This document shows positions 12,307 through 22,912 of a DNA stretch of 64,000 bases, piece by piece. Made by a program: the position numbers and the translations under genes. The notes under the pieces were generated by a model. The model saw only the letters and a list, made by a program, of their open reading frames with translations, did no database searches and had not been told where the DNA came from. Positions within the stretch are counted from its first letter, which is position 1. Each line of letters opens with the position of its first letter. Location: positions 1,130,001 through 1,194,000 of the forward strand of contig NC_045150.1 of NCBI RefSeq assembly GCF_008831285.2, given 5' to 3'. The DNA is from Nymphaea colorata (taxonomy: Eukaryota; Streptophyta; Magnoliopsida; Nymphaeales; Nymphaeaceae).

Positions 12307-12580
12307 TGTTAAAATAATTATATGTATATGTCATTAACAATTTCTTACACTATGTGTTATTTAGGGAAAATTGTTCATAAAGTGATCAATTAAGTTGGAT
12401 ATTGTATAATTTCATATGGTATAAGGTGATTCATATCTATGTAGATACTTGTATGTAATTTTGAATTTTATGATAGATTGAATTTTTGAAATCAGTCTTA
12501 ATATAAAAGATAGTGATATCTAGGTTATATGCAGAGGAGAACAAAATTTCATGGGTTTTCTCTTCTTCATTTGAAAGAAA
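12307..12580 (+). repeat. start of the 3' LTR of the old copia element, interrupted at 12580
   Basis: After a purine-rich ccaagtgga stretch the sequence starts tgttaaaataatt, a TG start typical of LTRs of this copia group. The LTR runs to 12580, where the next copia element is inserted; the right part should resume near 17351. The stretch 11881-12306 between RNase H and this LTR is AT-rich and non-coding. Confidence 0.5.
12576..12580 (+). other. 5-bp target-site duplication (AGAAA), left copy
   Basis: The five bases agaaa immediately before the 5' LTR are repeated exactly at 17351-17355 immediately after the 3' LTR, as expected for copia integration. Confidence 0.85.
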
Positions 12581-12893
12581 TGTTAAAATGAAGGCGTTAC
12601 AAGAAACAACTGAAGATCACGATGGATGATCTCTTCCTAAAATCAAGCAATCTATTGAAGATAAACAAGAAGAGAAAGAATTCAAAATTCAAGAGTTGCC
12701 ATGTTTATCTAAATCAAGATACATGATTACTGGATCTCTGTTGTAACTCCAAATATATGTCAATAAATAACTCTCTCCTTGTAGTTGTGAGAGAGAGAGT
12801 TTTCTCTTTGTCATGGATGTAGGTTGAGTTTGGCCAAACCACATCAATTGTTTGTGGATTCATTTACCTTTTATATTTGTTTCTTTATTTTCA
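12581..12893 (+). repeat. 5' LTR of the 12.6-17.3 kb copia element
   Basis: It starts tgttaaaatgaaggcg and ends ttattttca, just before the PBS. It shares most of its length with the segments at 17035-17350, 18674-18978 and 21173-21499. It includes a ga-repeat (gagagagag) followed by ttttc and a tggatgtagg(t/c)tgag block. Confidence 0.9.
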
Positions 12894-12906
12894 TGTTATC
12901 AGAGCC
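12894..12906 (+). other. primer-binding site (initiator tRNA-Met type)
   Basis: tgttatcagagcc directly follows the LTR. It differs by one base from the common plant retrotransposon PBS tggtatcagagcc, which is complementary to the 3' end of initiator tRNA-Met. Confidence 0.85.
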
Positions 12907-12923
12907 ATCTTTGATCCATCATC

Positions 12924-14580
12924 ATGTTGATTATGGTTGCTGCAAATTCAACCTCATCTAGCTCAACCATGGCTCCTGCCCCTAATCTACTAACCCATTG
13001 GAACACATTTTTCAACCTCATTTCTATTAGATTGGACAAAAACAATTATTTGTTATGGTGCTCCCATATCACCGGTGTGAAGAAAAGTGAAGGCTTACTG
13101 AGGTACGTTAATGGTTCTCTTGATGCTACTAAAACCAAGATGAATCCAAAGTTTGATACATGGGAACATGCAAACCAGTTAGCCTTGAGTTGGATTATGG
13201 CATCTGTGTCTAAACCTATTTTAACTCAGTTAATTTCCTATACTAAGGCTCGTCAAACTTAGTATGCTCTTGAACAACAATATGCCTCACAGTGTAACTT
13301 AAGAATCATTCAATTGAAACATGATTTACAAAATGTGAAAAAGGGTGATTATTCATGGTTGATTACTTGAATCACGTTAAGTTTCTGCACAACTCATTAG
13401 CTACTGTCAATCATGTGGTTTCTTATTCAGATCTGGTTTTTATACCCTTAATGGGATTATCTAGTAAATATGAAGCATTTACCACCACCATTACCACCTT
13501 CAAGCAATTACCAAGTTTTTTTGAAAGTTTTGATATGTTGGTCACTCAAGACAATAAACTTCTCAGTCTTGTACCACCATCAAACACTAACAGTGGCTCC
13601 CATGTTGTCGCCTTTGTGGCCCAACATGGGCGAGGCCGGGGCGGCTTCAACTATGCAAGAGATAGAGGTAGTGATTGCAATGGTAGCCACTGCCATGGCC
13701 ATAGTGGGCGTGGAAACAATAATTCCAACTTCAAGTCTGCTCAAAGAGTTGCATGTCAATATTGTGGCCACAAAAATCATACGCCCTGCCAGTGTTACGA
13801 CATACCAAAGGCGTTTATGGCCATGGCACTCAATGTTGGAGCAAACACAAATCAGTCCAATACTGTTGCATCTCCTTCCAATGCAGCTAATGATAGTCAA
13901 GAGTGGTACCCTGATATAAGTGCCAACCACCACATAGATAGCCCCAATCAATCTATGCAAGGTATCATTTCTTACTCTGTTTCTGAATCTGTTGTCGTAG
14001 GTGGTGAAGAAAGGCTTCCTATTAAAAGTATTGGCAATGTGTCGCTACCATCTCAGAATACTTCCTTCACTTTAAAGAATGTTCTGCATGTGTCATCATC
14101 ACACAAGAACTTACTTTTTGTGGAAAAGTTTACAAATGATAACTCTTGAAAAATAGAATTTACCCCTCATGATTTTACTATTAAGAATGTGCAAACAGGA
14201 GAGATAGTGCACAAAGAATTGCCTAAAGGAGGGTTATACTCATGGTCAGGTGCTCTTAGAGACATTGCAATTGCTAGTGCAAGGAATAAAGTGCAACATG
14301 AAGGTTGCAAAAGTTATTCTGTTTCAAAGGAACTTGTTGATGCTTCTAAACATTCTCTAGATGACTTTAATGAGACAAATAAGTTATTTGATTTATGGCA
14401 CACATGCTTGGGACATGCAAATGCTCATTTGATGAATAAGATGGTTGCATCAAGATTAATGTCTGCTGACTTTATACATAAAAATAAATTTTGTTCTATT
14501 TGTGCCTTAGCCAAGATGCATCAACTGCCTTTCTCTAGACCATATTTCAAAGCATCCTCTCCCTTAGAAATGTTTCATGC
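12924..14580 (+). pseudogene. copia gag, protease and integrase zinc-finger region (broken)
   Basis: Gag opens at 12924 (MLIMVAANS...) and reads LDKNNYLLWCSHI, LVNG-type and LALSWIMASVS before a stop at 13260. It resumes at 13355. A CCHC zinc knuckle, CQYCGHKNHTPCQC, lies at about 13755-13800 (C-x2-C-x4-H-x4-C intact). The protease motif reads WYPDISANHHID (about 13900-13940), so the catalytic D-S/T-G triad is altered to D-I-S. After another stop (14149) the gag-pre-integrase HHCC finger appears, LWHTCLGHANAHL...CSICALAKMHQLPFS (14390-14540). Capsid, processing and integration functions are all interrupted. Confidence 0.85.
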
Positions 14581-15600
14581 AAATCTATGAAACCTGGTCT
14601 ATGTACTTCTAGAGAAGGCTATAACTATTATTTGGTGATGGTAGATGATTACTCATGTTTTAAATGGGTTTTCTCTTTAGTTAAAAAATAAATAATTTTT
14701 GCTTGTTTTCAGAATTTGCACAAGATTGTTGAGCAGAAACTTGAACACAAAGTGAAAATCATTCTCAGTGATTCTGGTGGAGAATTTTTGAGTCATGCTT
14801 TTTTTATTATCTTAATGCTCAAGGCATTCGATGATGGCTTTCATGCCCATACATACTACAACAAAATGGTGTTGTAGAGCGAAAACAACGACATATTGTG
14901 GACATGGGATTGAGTATACTCATTCAGGCAAGTATGTCAGCACACTTTTGGATTGATGTTTTTAAAATGGTGGTTTACATTATCAATATGTTGCCTATAG
15001 TCTACATGCACAAGATGACACCATATGAGAAGTTACTTGGTGAAAAGCCTCAACTAGAGCATATAAATGTTTTTGGATGTACTATGTATCCTCTTGTTGG
15101 GCCTCAACGCAAATCCAAACTTGCTCCAAAGTTCTATGCTTACATTTTTCTCATCTATGGTAAATGTCATAAAGGTTACACTTGCTGTAATCTCTTAGAC
15201 AAATGTACCATCATTGCTAGGCAGGTATTATTTGATGAAAGTACATTTCTTTACTCAAGCATTACACCACCCACCACAACTAAAGAAATTATTCAATAGC
15301 TTGCGTTTAGTAAAACCAATCCACCAATTGTATAGTCTCCAATCTCTTTACCAAACCCTTGTTCCAATATTATTGAACCATGTGACCAAAGTCCTAGACA
15401 TGAAAATTTTAATACCAAGCCTACTCCCACTAGTATTGAACCCAATATTGAACACATTGAACCACCTCACCTATCTGAACCTCAACTAACATCATCACAT
15501 ACTGACCATGTCTGGAGTCACTCTATGATCACTATATCACAAGATGGGACATGAAGACCCAAACTTTTCTCTTATCTCAGTGAAACCAAGGCATCCGTAG
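14581..15600 (+). pseudogene. copia integrase core and C-terminal region (broken)
   Basis: The segment resembling NYYLVMVDDYSCFKWVFSL lies near 14620-14680 and LSDSGGEF, with the second catalytic Asp, near 14765-14790, but in different frames. The open part 14898-15299 carries SMSAHFWIDVFKMVVYIINM, TPYEKLLGEKP, HINVFGCTMYP and CHKGYTCCNLL, a standard copia integrase C-terminal order. The linker to RT (15300-15600) is Pro/Ser/Thr-rich. The domain is not functional. Confidence 0.8.
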
Positions 15601-17034
15601 AAGATTCTAAACCCATAAACCTCCAAGAAGCCCAAAGAGACTCTAGGTGGGTCGATGTCATGTCCAATGAAATCCATGCCCTTCACAAAAACAAAACCTA
15701 GGAATCATTACCTTGTCAGCTTCATTATAATGTTGTGGGTTGCCGGTGGATATACAAGGTCAAAAGACATGCAAATGGAACTGTGGCACGGTTCAAGACA
15801 CAACTTGTAGCCAAATGGTATAGTCAAAGAGAATGAATTGATTATTCAGACACCTTCAGTTTGGTCATTAAACTCACTACTATTCGATTGGTTTTATCTA
15901 TTGCTACTAGTCAGAGATGAAATATTCACCAACTGAATGTTAACAATGTTTTTTTGCATGGCACTCTAAAGGAATAAATATATATGAGTTAACCGCCATA
16001 TTTGAAGATGACGATCATCCTCATTATGTGTGCAAATTAAAGAAATCTTTATATGGGCTTAAGCAAGACCCTCAAGAATGGTTTGAAAGTTTAAGCACAT
16101 AACTCATATCTAAAGGATTTGCAGGATCTAGGTATGATCGGTTTCTGTTCATATATACTTTGATATCAAGCATTGTGTATATTCTCATATATATTGATGA
16201 TATTATCTTGACAGGAAACTTCCCACTTGAAATATGAAACATCATTAATGAGATGAGTAATAAATTCTTCATCAATGATTTGAGAAAGATCCATTACTTC
16301 ATTAGGATAGAAGTTGAATATAATGGAACTGAGGTTTATCTTTCACAAAAAAAAAAAAACATAAATGACAATCTTATTAGAGCTGAAATGGGAGAAGCCA
16401 AAGCTGTCATCACACCAACTGCCCCAAACATCTCTTTCAAAATTTGAAGGAGAAAATCAAAGACAGAACTTTGTATAGAAGCATTGTGGACACACTACAT
16501 ATGTGAGAACTCAGACTTTTGATCTACATATGAATGCATCATTACATTGTAAAGTTGAAGCATATTCAGATGTTGATTGGGCCAGTTGTCCTAATAATAG
16601 AATGTCCACAAATGGTTTTGTCACTATGGAGGAAACATAATCTCTTGTAGATCACATAAACAACATACAATAGCATACTCAAGTACAAAGCTAGAATATA
16701 AAGCCATGGCTGGAGCTACGGTAGAACTTATATGGCTAAGGCACCTTCTCAAAGACTAACAAGTCCCATTTCAAGAAGTTTCTATATTAAAGTGTGATAA
16801 TATGGGGGCCACCTAACTTGCAGCAAATCATGTATTTCATACACATGCAAAGCATATCGAGATAGACTTCCACTTTGTTAGAGAGAAAATTGCTAAAAGC
16901 AAAATTCAAGTTGAATTTGTCAAATTTGAATATCAAATAGTATATATTTTAACTAAACCATTACCAGGGCAGAGGCTTCATGTTCTCAAAGAAAAGCTCA
17001 ATCATGTTGACACAAGTATTGGCTCGTGGGGGAG
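15601..17034 (+). pseudogene. copia RT and RNase H (broken), ending at the polypurine tract
   Basis: RT starts near 15640 (SRWVDVMSNEIHALHKN in frame) and continues with an LVAKW segment, DYSDTFS and NVFLHGTL. The catalytic box is YIDDIIL (about 16190-16210), present but in a broken frame. RNase H, from about 16505, keeps YSDVDWA and, with stops, CDNMGA and HIEIDFHFVRE, so the catalytic aspartates remain in decayed form. A gap between the two domains removes the RPDIAY-type block. A polypurine tract (gggggag, 17028-17034) directly precedes the 3' LTR. Confidence 0.85.
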
Positions 17035-17350
17035 CGTTAAAATAAAGGTGTTACATGAAATGACTGAAGATCATAGTGGAAGGTCTCTTCATAAAATCAA
17101 TCAAGTTGTTGAAGATAAACAAAAAGAGAAAGAATTCAAAATTCAAGAGTTTCCATGTTTATCTAAATCAAGATCCATGATTATTAGTTCTCTGTTGTAA
17201 CTCCAAATATATATCAACACAGAACTCTCTCTATATATATAGCTATGAGAGAGAGAGAGTTTTCACTTTGCCATGGATGTAGGCTGAGTTTAGCTGCACC
17301 ATGTTAACTTTTGAGTTCATTTACCCTTTATGTTTGTTCCTTTATTTTTA
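17035..17350 (+). repeat. 3' LTR of the 12.6-17.3 kb copia element
   Basis: Begins cgttaaaataaagg (T to C change at the first base) and ends tttattttta, against ttattttca in the 5' LTR. It is followed by the agaaa duplication. Substitutions and small indels separate the two LTRs, so the insertion is not recent. Confidence 0.9.
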
Positions 17351-18140
17351 AGAAAATATATACTACATAGAGACCTCTGAAGTTTATGTCATCAGATTCC
17401 ATTGTTGCTTTCATTTAAATCAATTGAAGTGTACTTTTGCATGGACTTATATTATCTTTTGATGATTCGGTGTGAACATAACTCACTTATGAGAATATTT
17501 TGTTTTCACACCCTCCACACCTTTTAACGAGAAGCTAGTTGAAATACAAGGTGCTTCATTCAATCATCCATTTGGAGTCTACCCACACCACCCAAACAGA
17601 GTTTCTACATAGCGCTAGGATATCCCTCAGTAACTCATAAGTTAGATCATGTTTTTCCTCCTTTGCTTTGGTCCTTATATTGATATTTTTGAACAGTTTT
17701 TCTCATTTATTTACATATTGGTGCTCTTTAAAAGTAGAAAATTTTATACCTTATGCCTTGGGGTTAAAATTTTTCTGATCCTACCCTTGGATTTCAGCCA
17801 AAACGTACTTGATAAGGGTCATTTCTGCTTGCACTTTGCAAGCCTATTTTCCAATTTCCATTTTGATGAAAGATGGGCTTATTCAAGCCAATTGAACTCG
17901 CCACATTTATTTCCACGAAAATGAATATTTGAGCCTGCGATCTAAGACTTTTCTTTTAGTGAAAACAAAAATTCACCAGCTAAAATGTCCAAAAATCTTC
18001 ATTTGGCTCCATCTTATAAAAAGTTTCTTTCCCACCCCCACAAAAAGAAAAAAAGAAAAAAAAAACATCCACCACTGCAAACAAGGTAGTTGACATGACC
18101 CATCGAAGAAGAAATTGACATGTAAAACAGATTTTTCACT

Positions 18141-18673
18141 AAGGTAGAACTCAGGCTTATGGTCTACATATAAACGCATCTTCACAATGGAAACTTGAAG
18201 CATATTCATATGTTGATTGGGCAGGTTTCCCTAATAACAGAAGGTCCACAAATGGTTTTGTCACTATGTTGGGATGAAACATAATCTCTTGGGGATGAAA
18301 TAAACAACATACAATAACAAGCTCAAGTACCAGCCAGAATATAAAGCCATGGCTGAAGCTACTGCAGAACTTATATGGCTACACCTTCTCAAAGACTTAC
18401 AAGTCCCACTTCAAGAAGTTTCTATATTACAGTGTGATAATATGGGAGCCACCTATCTTACAGCAATTCTTGCTTTTCATGCTCAGGCAAAGCATATCGA
18501 AATAGACTTTCACTTTGTTAGAGAGAAAGTTGCTAAAGGTGAAATTCAAGTTGAATTTGTCAAATTTGAATATAAGATAACACATATTTTAACTAAGCTA
18601 TTACAAGGGCCAAGGTTTCATTATCTCAAAGACAAGCTCAAACTTGTTGACACATGTATTGGCTCGTGGGGCG
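18141..18673 (+). pseudogene. copia RNase H fragment, copy B
   Basis: Starts at RTQAYGLHINASSQWKLEAYS and VDWAGFPNNRRSTNGFV, then a frameshift. It stays open from 18349 into the LTR (111 codons). The open part has the AEATAELIWLHLLKDL segment, QCDNMGATYL and HIEIDFHFVREKVAKGEI, so catalytic acidic residues are kept, then DKLKLVDTCIG just before the LTR. There is no RT or integrase upstream, so this is only the 3' end of an element. Confidence 0.85.
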
Positions 18674-18978
18674 TGTTAAAATAAATGCATTACATGAAAC
18701 ATCTGAAGATCACTTCCTAAAATCAATCAATCTGTTGAAGATAAACAAAAAGAGAAAAAAATAAAAATTCAAGATTTGCCATGTTTTACTAAATCATGAT
18801 CCATGATTACTGGATCTCTACTATAACTCCAAATATATGTCAATAAAGAACTCCCTCCTTGTAGTTGTGAGAGAGAGATAGAGTGTTTCTTTTTGTCGTG
18901 GATGTAGGCTGAGTTTAGCCAAACCAAATTAATTGTTTGTGAGCTCATTTACCTTTTATGTTTGTCCCATTATTTTCA
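18674..18978 (+). repeat. copia LTR, copy B
   Basis: Starts tgttaaaataaatgcatt and ends tattttca, followed by agaaactacatactacatag, the same flank as after the 3' LTR of copy A. It lacks a stretch found in the others after ctgaagatca (the ggtggaagatct segment). Confidence 0.85.
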
Positions 18979-19439
18979 AGAAACTACATACTACATAGAT
19001 ACGTCTAAAGATTATGTCATCTGATTCCATTGTCGCTTTCATTTAAATGAATTGAAGTGTACTTTTCCATGGACTTGTATTATCTTTTGATGATTTGTTT
19101 TCACACCCTCCACACCTTTTAGCGAGAAGCTAGTTGAAATATAAGGTGCTTCATCTATCATCCATTTGCAGTCTACCCACACCACCCAAATAGAGTTTCT
19201 ACATAACGATGATATCCCTCATTTACTTATAAGTTAGTTAATGTTTTTCCTCCTTCACTCTGGTCATTAGGATCTAGCAGGGAACACGACAGAAAAGCTA
19301 AACCTGCAGTTCCTTTTTTCAGACTAGGAGATCAACAACAACCCGCCACAAGATGAAAGTGCTGCACTTGAATAACCACCTATGCAACGAATGACTCGAC
19401 ACCGTTCCCATTGTCACAATCTTGAAAATACCCGTGGCC

Positions 19440-19626
19440 AGGGGCGGAGCCAGGATTTTCTTTAGGGGCGGGCTGACAGTCCGACCTTTGGATCCGGGTA
19501 GGGCCAAACTGAATTCTAATACAAAAAATACATTATGCAATTAAAAAAAAAAAATTCAATGTAAAAAAAAAAATCATTGGCTGGGGTGGGGCCATGGCCT
19601 AGGCGGGTCCTTCCCTCTGCCCCTGC
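19440..19626. mobile_element. MITE private to copy B (hAT-like, GGGGCGGAGCC termini)
   Basis: The element begins aggggcggagccagg and ends ctctgcccctgc; the ends are inverted relatives (aggggcggag / aggggcagag). It is flanked by ccgtggcc and cagtggcc (7 of 8 bases identical). Copy C has the uninterrupted site gaccagtggccaccacc near 21950, so the 8-bp duplication and the insertion can be seen by comparing the copies. The 8-bp TSD suggests a hAT-derived non-autonomous element. Confidence 0.75.
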
Positions 19627-19900
19627 CAGTGGCCACCACCAAGGGCATAAGCGTGTCGTCATCAACTTATAGAATGAGAGGAGGACAGCTCTATTGATCC
19701 TTCCAAAATTTTGTCATCCACCCATCATGCACTTCCTACCTACCTGATGTGTTCAACCCCTCCGGGCCCTCCTTCTAACTTAGTGGAAGACAGAGCTTTC
19801 CCTATCTCACAGGGTCGGTTGCTCACATTGCACCTCCCTTCCCCATAATAGATTGGCACAAATGGACTCAAGCCTGTGGAAACTTGACTATTAGAAGCCC

Positions 19901-20081
19901 AGCGGTGGAGCCAGGGCCGCTTGGCCTTGACCCCATCTCAATTTTTTTTAATTTATATGTAAATTTTAAAAAACTTTACTTGTTCTATGTGAAAATTTTG
20001 AAAAATGATATTTTGGTCCTAGTCAAAATTTTGAAACTTTAATTTACCCTTCTCATGAAAAATTCTTGGCTCTGCCCCTTC
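19901..20081. mobile_element. MITE of the same family, shared by copies B and C
   Basis: Starts agcggtggagccaggg and ends ttggctctgccccttc (inverted termini). It is flanked by agaagccc (19893-19900) and agaagcca (20082-20089). The orthologous copy in repeat C is at about 22218-22400, so this insertion predates the B/C duplication. The interior is AT-rich, with a gaaaattttgaaaaatgata block shared with the copies at 22300 and 24050. Confidence 0.7.
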
Positions 20082-20633
20082 AGAAGCCAGTACTATGGGA
20101 TTTTAGCAGGAGCAAAGGTAGGTGTGGGCAATTGACTACATGGACCCCAAAAATTTTCTCATTTTTATATTGATATTTTTGAACAGTTTTTCTCATTTAC
20201 ATATTGATGCTCTTTAAAAATATAAAATTCTATACCTTATGTCCTGGAGTAAAAAATTTCTGATCCTACCCATGGGTTTCAGCCAAAACATACTTGATAA
20301 GGGTCAATTTTCTGCTTCCACTTTGCAAGCCTATTTTCCAATTTCCATTTTGATGAAAAATTGGCCTATTCAAACCAATTGAACTACTTACATTTATTTC
20401 CACGAAAAGGAATATTTGAGCTTGCAATCTAAGACTTTTTTTAGCAAAAACAAAAACTCACCAACTAAAATGTCCAAAAATCTTCATTTGGCTCCATCTT
20501 ATAAAAAGTTTTGTTCCCACCCCCACAAAAAAAAAGAAAAGAAAAAAGAAAAAAAACATCCACCACTACAAACAAGGAAGTTGACATGACCCATTGGAGA
20601 AAAAGTTTACATGTAAAACAGGTTTTTCACTAC

Positions 20634-21172
20634 CTTCAAAGAACTCGGACTTATGGTCAACATATAAATGCATAATCACAATGGAAACTTGAAGCATATT
20701 CAGATGTTGATTGGGCCAGCTGCCTTGATAACAGGAGGTCCACAAATGGTTTTGTCACTATGCTGGGAGGAAACATAATCTCTTGGAGATCAAATAAACA
20801 ACATACAATAACACACTCAAATTCGGAGCCAAAATATAAACCCATGGCTGGAGCTACTACAAAACTTATATGGCTAAGGCACCTTCCCAAAGACTTACAA
20901 ATGCTACTTCAAGAAGTTCCTGTGTTAAAGTCTGGTAATCTAGGAGCCACCTATCTTGCAGCAAATCTTGTTTTTCATGCTCGGGCAAAGCATATCGAAA
21001 TATATTTTCACTTTGTTAGAGAGAAAGTTGCCAAAGGTGAAATTCAAGTTGAATTTTTCAAATCCAAATATCAGATAGCACATATTTTAAATAAACTATT
21101 ACTAGGGCTAAGGTTTCATTTTCTCAAAGACAAAGTCAATCTTGTTGACACATGTATTGGCTTGTGGGGGTG
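20634..21172 (+). pseudogene. copia RNase H fragment, copy C
   Basis: Begins YLQRTRTYGQHINA and is open from 20760 through the LTR start to 21338. It carries LGGNIISWRSNKQHTITHSN, LIWLRHLPKDLQ and HFVREKVAKGEIQVEF. The frame is longer than in copy B, but two catalytic aspartates are changed: CDNMGA reads SGNLGA, and HIEIDF reads HIEIYF. It would be inactive as RNase H even though it is open. Confidence 0.85.
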
Positions 21173-21499
21173 TGTTAAAATAAAGGCATTACATGAAACA
21201 ACTGAAGATCATGGTGGAAGATCTCTTCCTAAAATCAAGCAATCTGTTGAAGATAAACAAAAAGAGAAAGAATTCAAAATTCAAGAGTTGCAATGTTTAT
21301 CTAAATCACGATCCATGATTACTGGATCTCTACTATAACTCCAAATATATGTCAATAAAGAACTCCCTCCTTGTAGCTGAGAGAGAGAGAGAGTGTGTGT
21401 GAGAGTTTCCTTTTCGTCGTTGATGTAGGCTGAGATTAGCCGAACCACATTAATTGTTTGTGAGTTCATTAACCTTTTAAGTTTGTTCCATTATTTTCA
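21173..21499 (+). repeat. copia LTR, copy C
   Basis: Starts tgttaaaataaaggcatt and ends ttattttca, followed by agaaactacatactacatag as in copy B. It contains a longer ga/gt microsatellite (gagagagagagagtgtgtgt) than the other copies. Confidence 0.87.
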
Positions 21500-22217
21500 A
21501 GAAACTACATACTACATAGAGACCTCTAAAGATTATGTCATCTGATTCCATTGTCGCTTTCATTTAAATGAATTGAAGTGTACTTTTCCATGGACTTGTA
21601 TTATCTTTTGATGATTCAGTGTGAACATATATCACTTGCGAGAATAGTTTGTTTTCACACCCTCCACACCTTTTAGCGAGAAGCTAGTTGAAGGTGCTTC
21701 ATTCTAGCATCCATTTGGAGTCTACCCACACCACCCAAATATAGTTTCTACATAGCGCGAGGATATCCCTCATTAACTCATAAGTTAGATCGCATTTTTT
21801 CTCCTTAACTCTGGTCCTTAGGATCTAGCAGGGAACACAACGGTAAAGCTAAACCTGCAGTTCCTTTTTTCAGACGAGGAGATCAACAACAACCCGCCAC
21901 AAGATGAGGGTGCTGCACTTGACTGTCAACAATCTTGAAGAGACCAGTGGCCACCACCAAGGGTTAAAGCATGTCGTTGTCAACTTGTAGAATGAGAGGA
22001 GGACAGCTCTACTGATCCTTCCAAAATTTTTCCATCCACCCATGATGCACTTCCTACCTACCTGATGTGTTCAACCCCTCCAGGCCCTCCTTCCAACTTA
22101 GGGGGACACAGAGTTTTCCCTGTCTCACAAGGTGGGGTTGTTCACATTGCACCTCCCTCCCCCATAATAGATTGGCACAAATGGACTCAAGCTTGTGGAA
22201 ACTAAATCATAAGAAGG

Positions 22218-22400
22218 CTGGGGTGAAGCCAGGCCCGCTTGGCCTTGGCCCCACCTCATTTTTTTTTAAATGTATATGTAAATTTTAAAAATTTTCACTT
22301 GTTTTATGTGAAAATTTTGAAAAATGATATTTTGGCTCTAGTTAAATTTTAAAAACTTTAATTCGGCCTCTTTCATGAAAATTTTTTGGCTCCACCCTTA
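22218..22400. mobile_element. MITE, copy C orthologue of 19901-20081
   Basis: Ends are ggggtgaagccaggcc and ttggctccaccctta, in the same position relative to the surrounding repeat (aagcttgtggaaact on the left, agtactgtgggatttta on the right) as the copy in unit B. It is more decayed at both termini. Confidence 0.65.
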
Positions 22401-22912
22401 CAGCAGCTAGTACTGTGGGATTTTAAGATGAGATTTTAAGAGGAGTAAAGGTAGGTGTGGGCAATTGACTACTTGGACCCCAAAAAACTTCTCATTTTTA
22501 TATTGGTATTTTTGAACAGTTTTTCTCATTTACATATTCTTGCTCTTTTAAAATATTAAATTCTATATGCCTTATGCCCCTGGAGTTAAAATTTTCCGAT
22601 CCTTAAGCTTGAATTTCAGCCAAAACATACTTGATAAGGGTCAATTTTCTGCTTCCATTTTGCAAGCCTATTTTTTAATTTTCATTTTGCTGAAAGATTG
22701 GCTTATTCAAGCCAATTGAACTCTTCAAATTTATTTCCACGAAAAAGGAATATTTGAGCCTGCGATCTAAGATTATTTTTTTAGCAAAAACAAAAACTCA
22801 CCAGCTAAAATGTCCAAAAATCTTTCACTTGGCTCCATCTTAAAAAAAAAAAAGTTTCTTCCCCACCCCACCAAAAAAAAAAAAAAAAAAACAAAACAAG
22901 TTGACATGACCC

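Larger units (their letters stand above)
12581..17350 (+). mobile_element. complete but non-functional Ty1/copia retrotransposon
   Basis: Two related LTRs (12581-12893 and 17035-17350) bracket a PBS, gag, protease, integrase, RT, RNase H and a polypurine tract in copia order (integrase before RT). The flanking 5-bp duplications are identical. The element is about 4.77 kb. Stops and frameshifts occur in every domain. A stretch between RT and RNase H, around 16500, appears deleted, because the reading jumps from RSIVDTL to the RTQTFDLHMN segment. It is inserted in the LTR of an older copia element. Its RNase H-LTR end is also found in two further tandem copies downstream. Confidence 0.92.
16500..22912 (+). 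repeat. imperfect tandem triplication of RNase H-LTR-flank block
   Basis: Copy A runs from about 16500 to 18140, copy B from about 18141 to 20633 and copy C from about 20634 to 22912. Each holds the copia RNase H end, one LTR and the same flanking DNA: ctacatagagacctct, the ccctccacacctttta block, cttgataagggtca, and the A-rich stretch before gttgacatgaccca. Copy junctions fall after tgtaaaaca(g)(g/a)ttttt cac. Flank homology extends well past the LTRs, so the copies arose by segmental duplication rather than separate integrations. Copy A lacks about 0.9 kb present in B and C, with the break at ggtcctta (about 17674). Confidence 0.88.
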
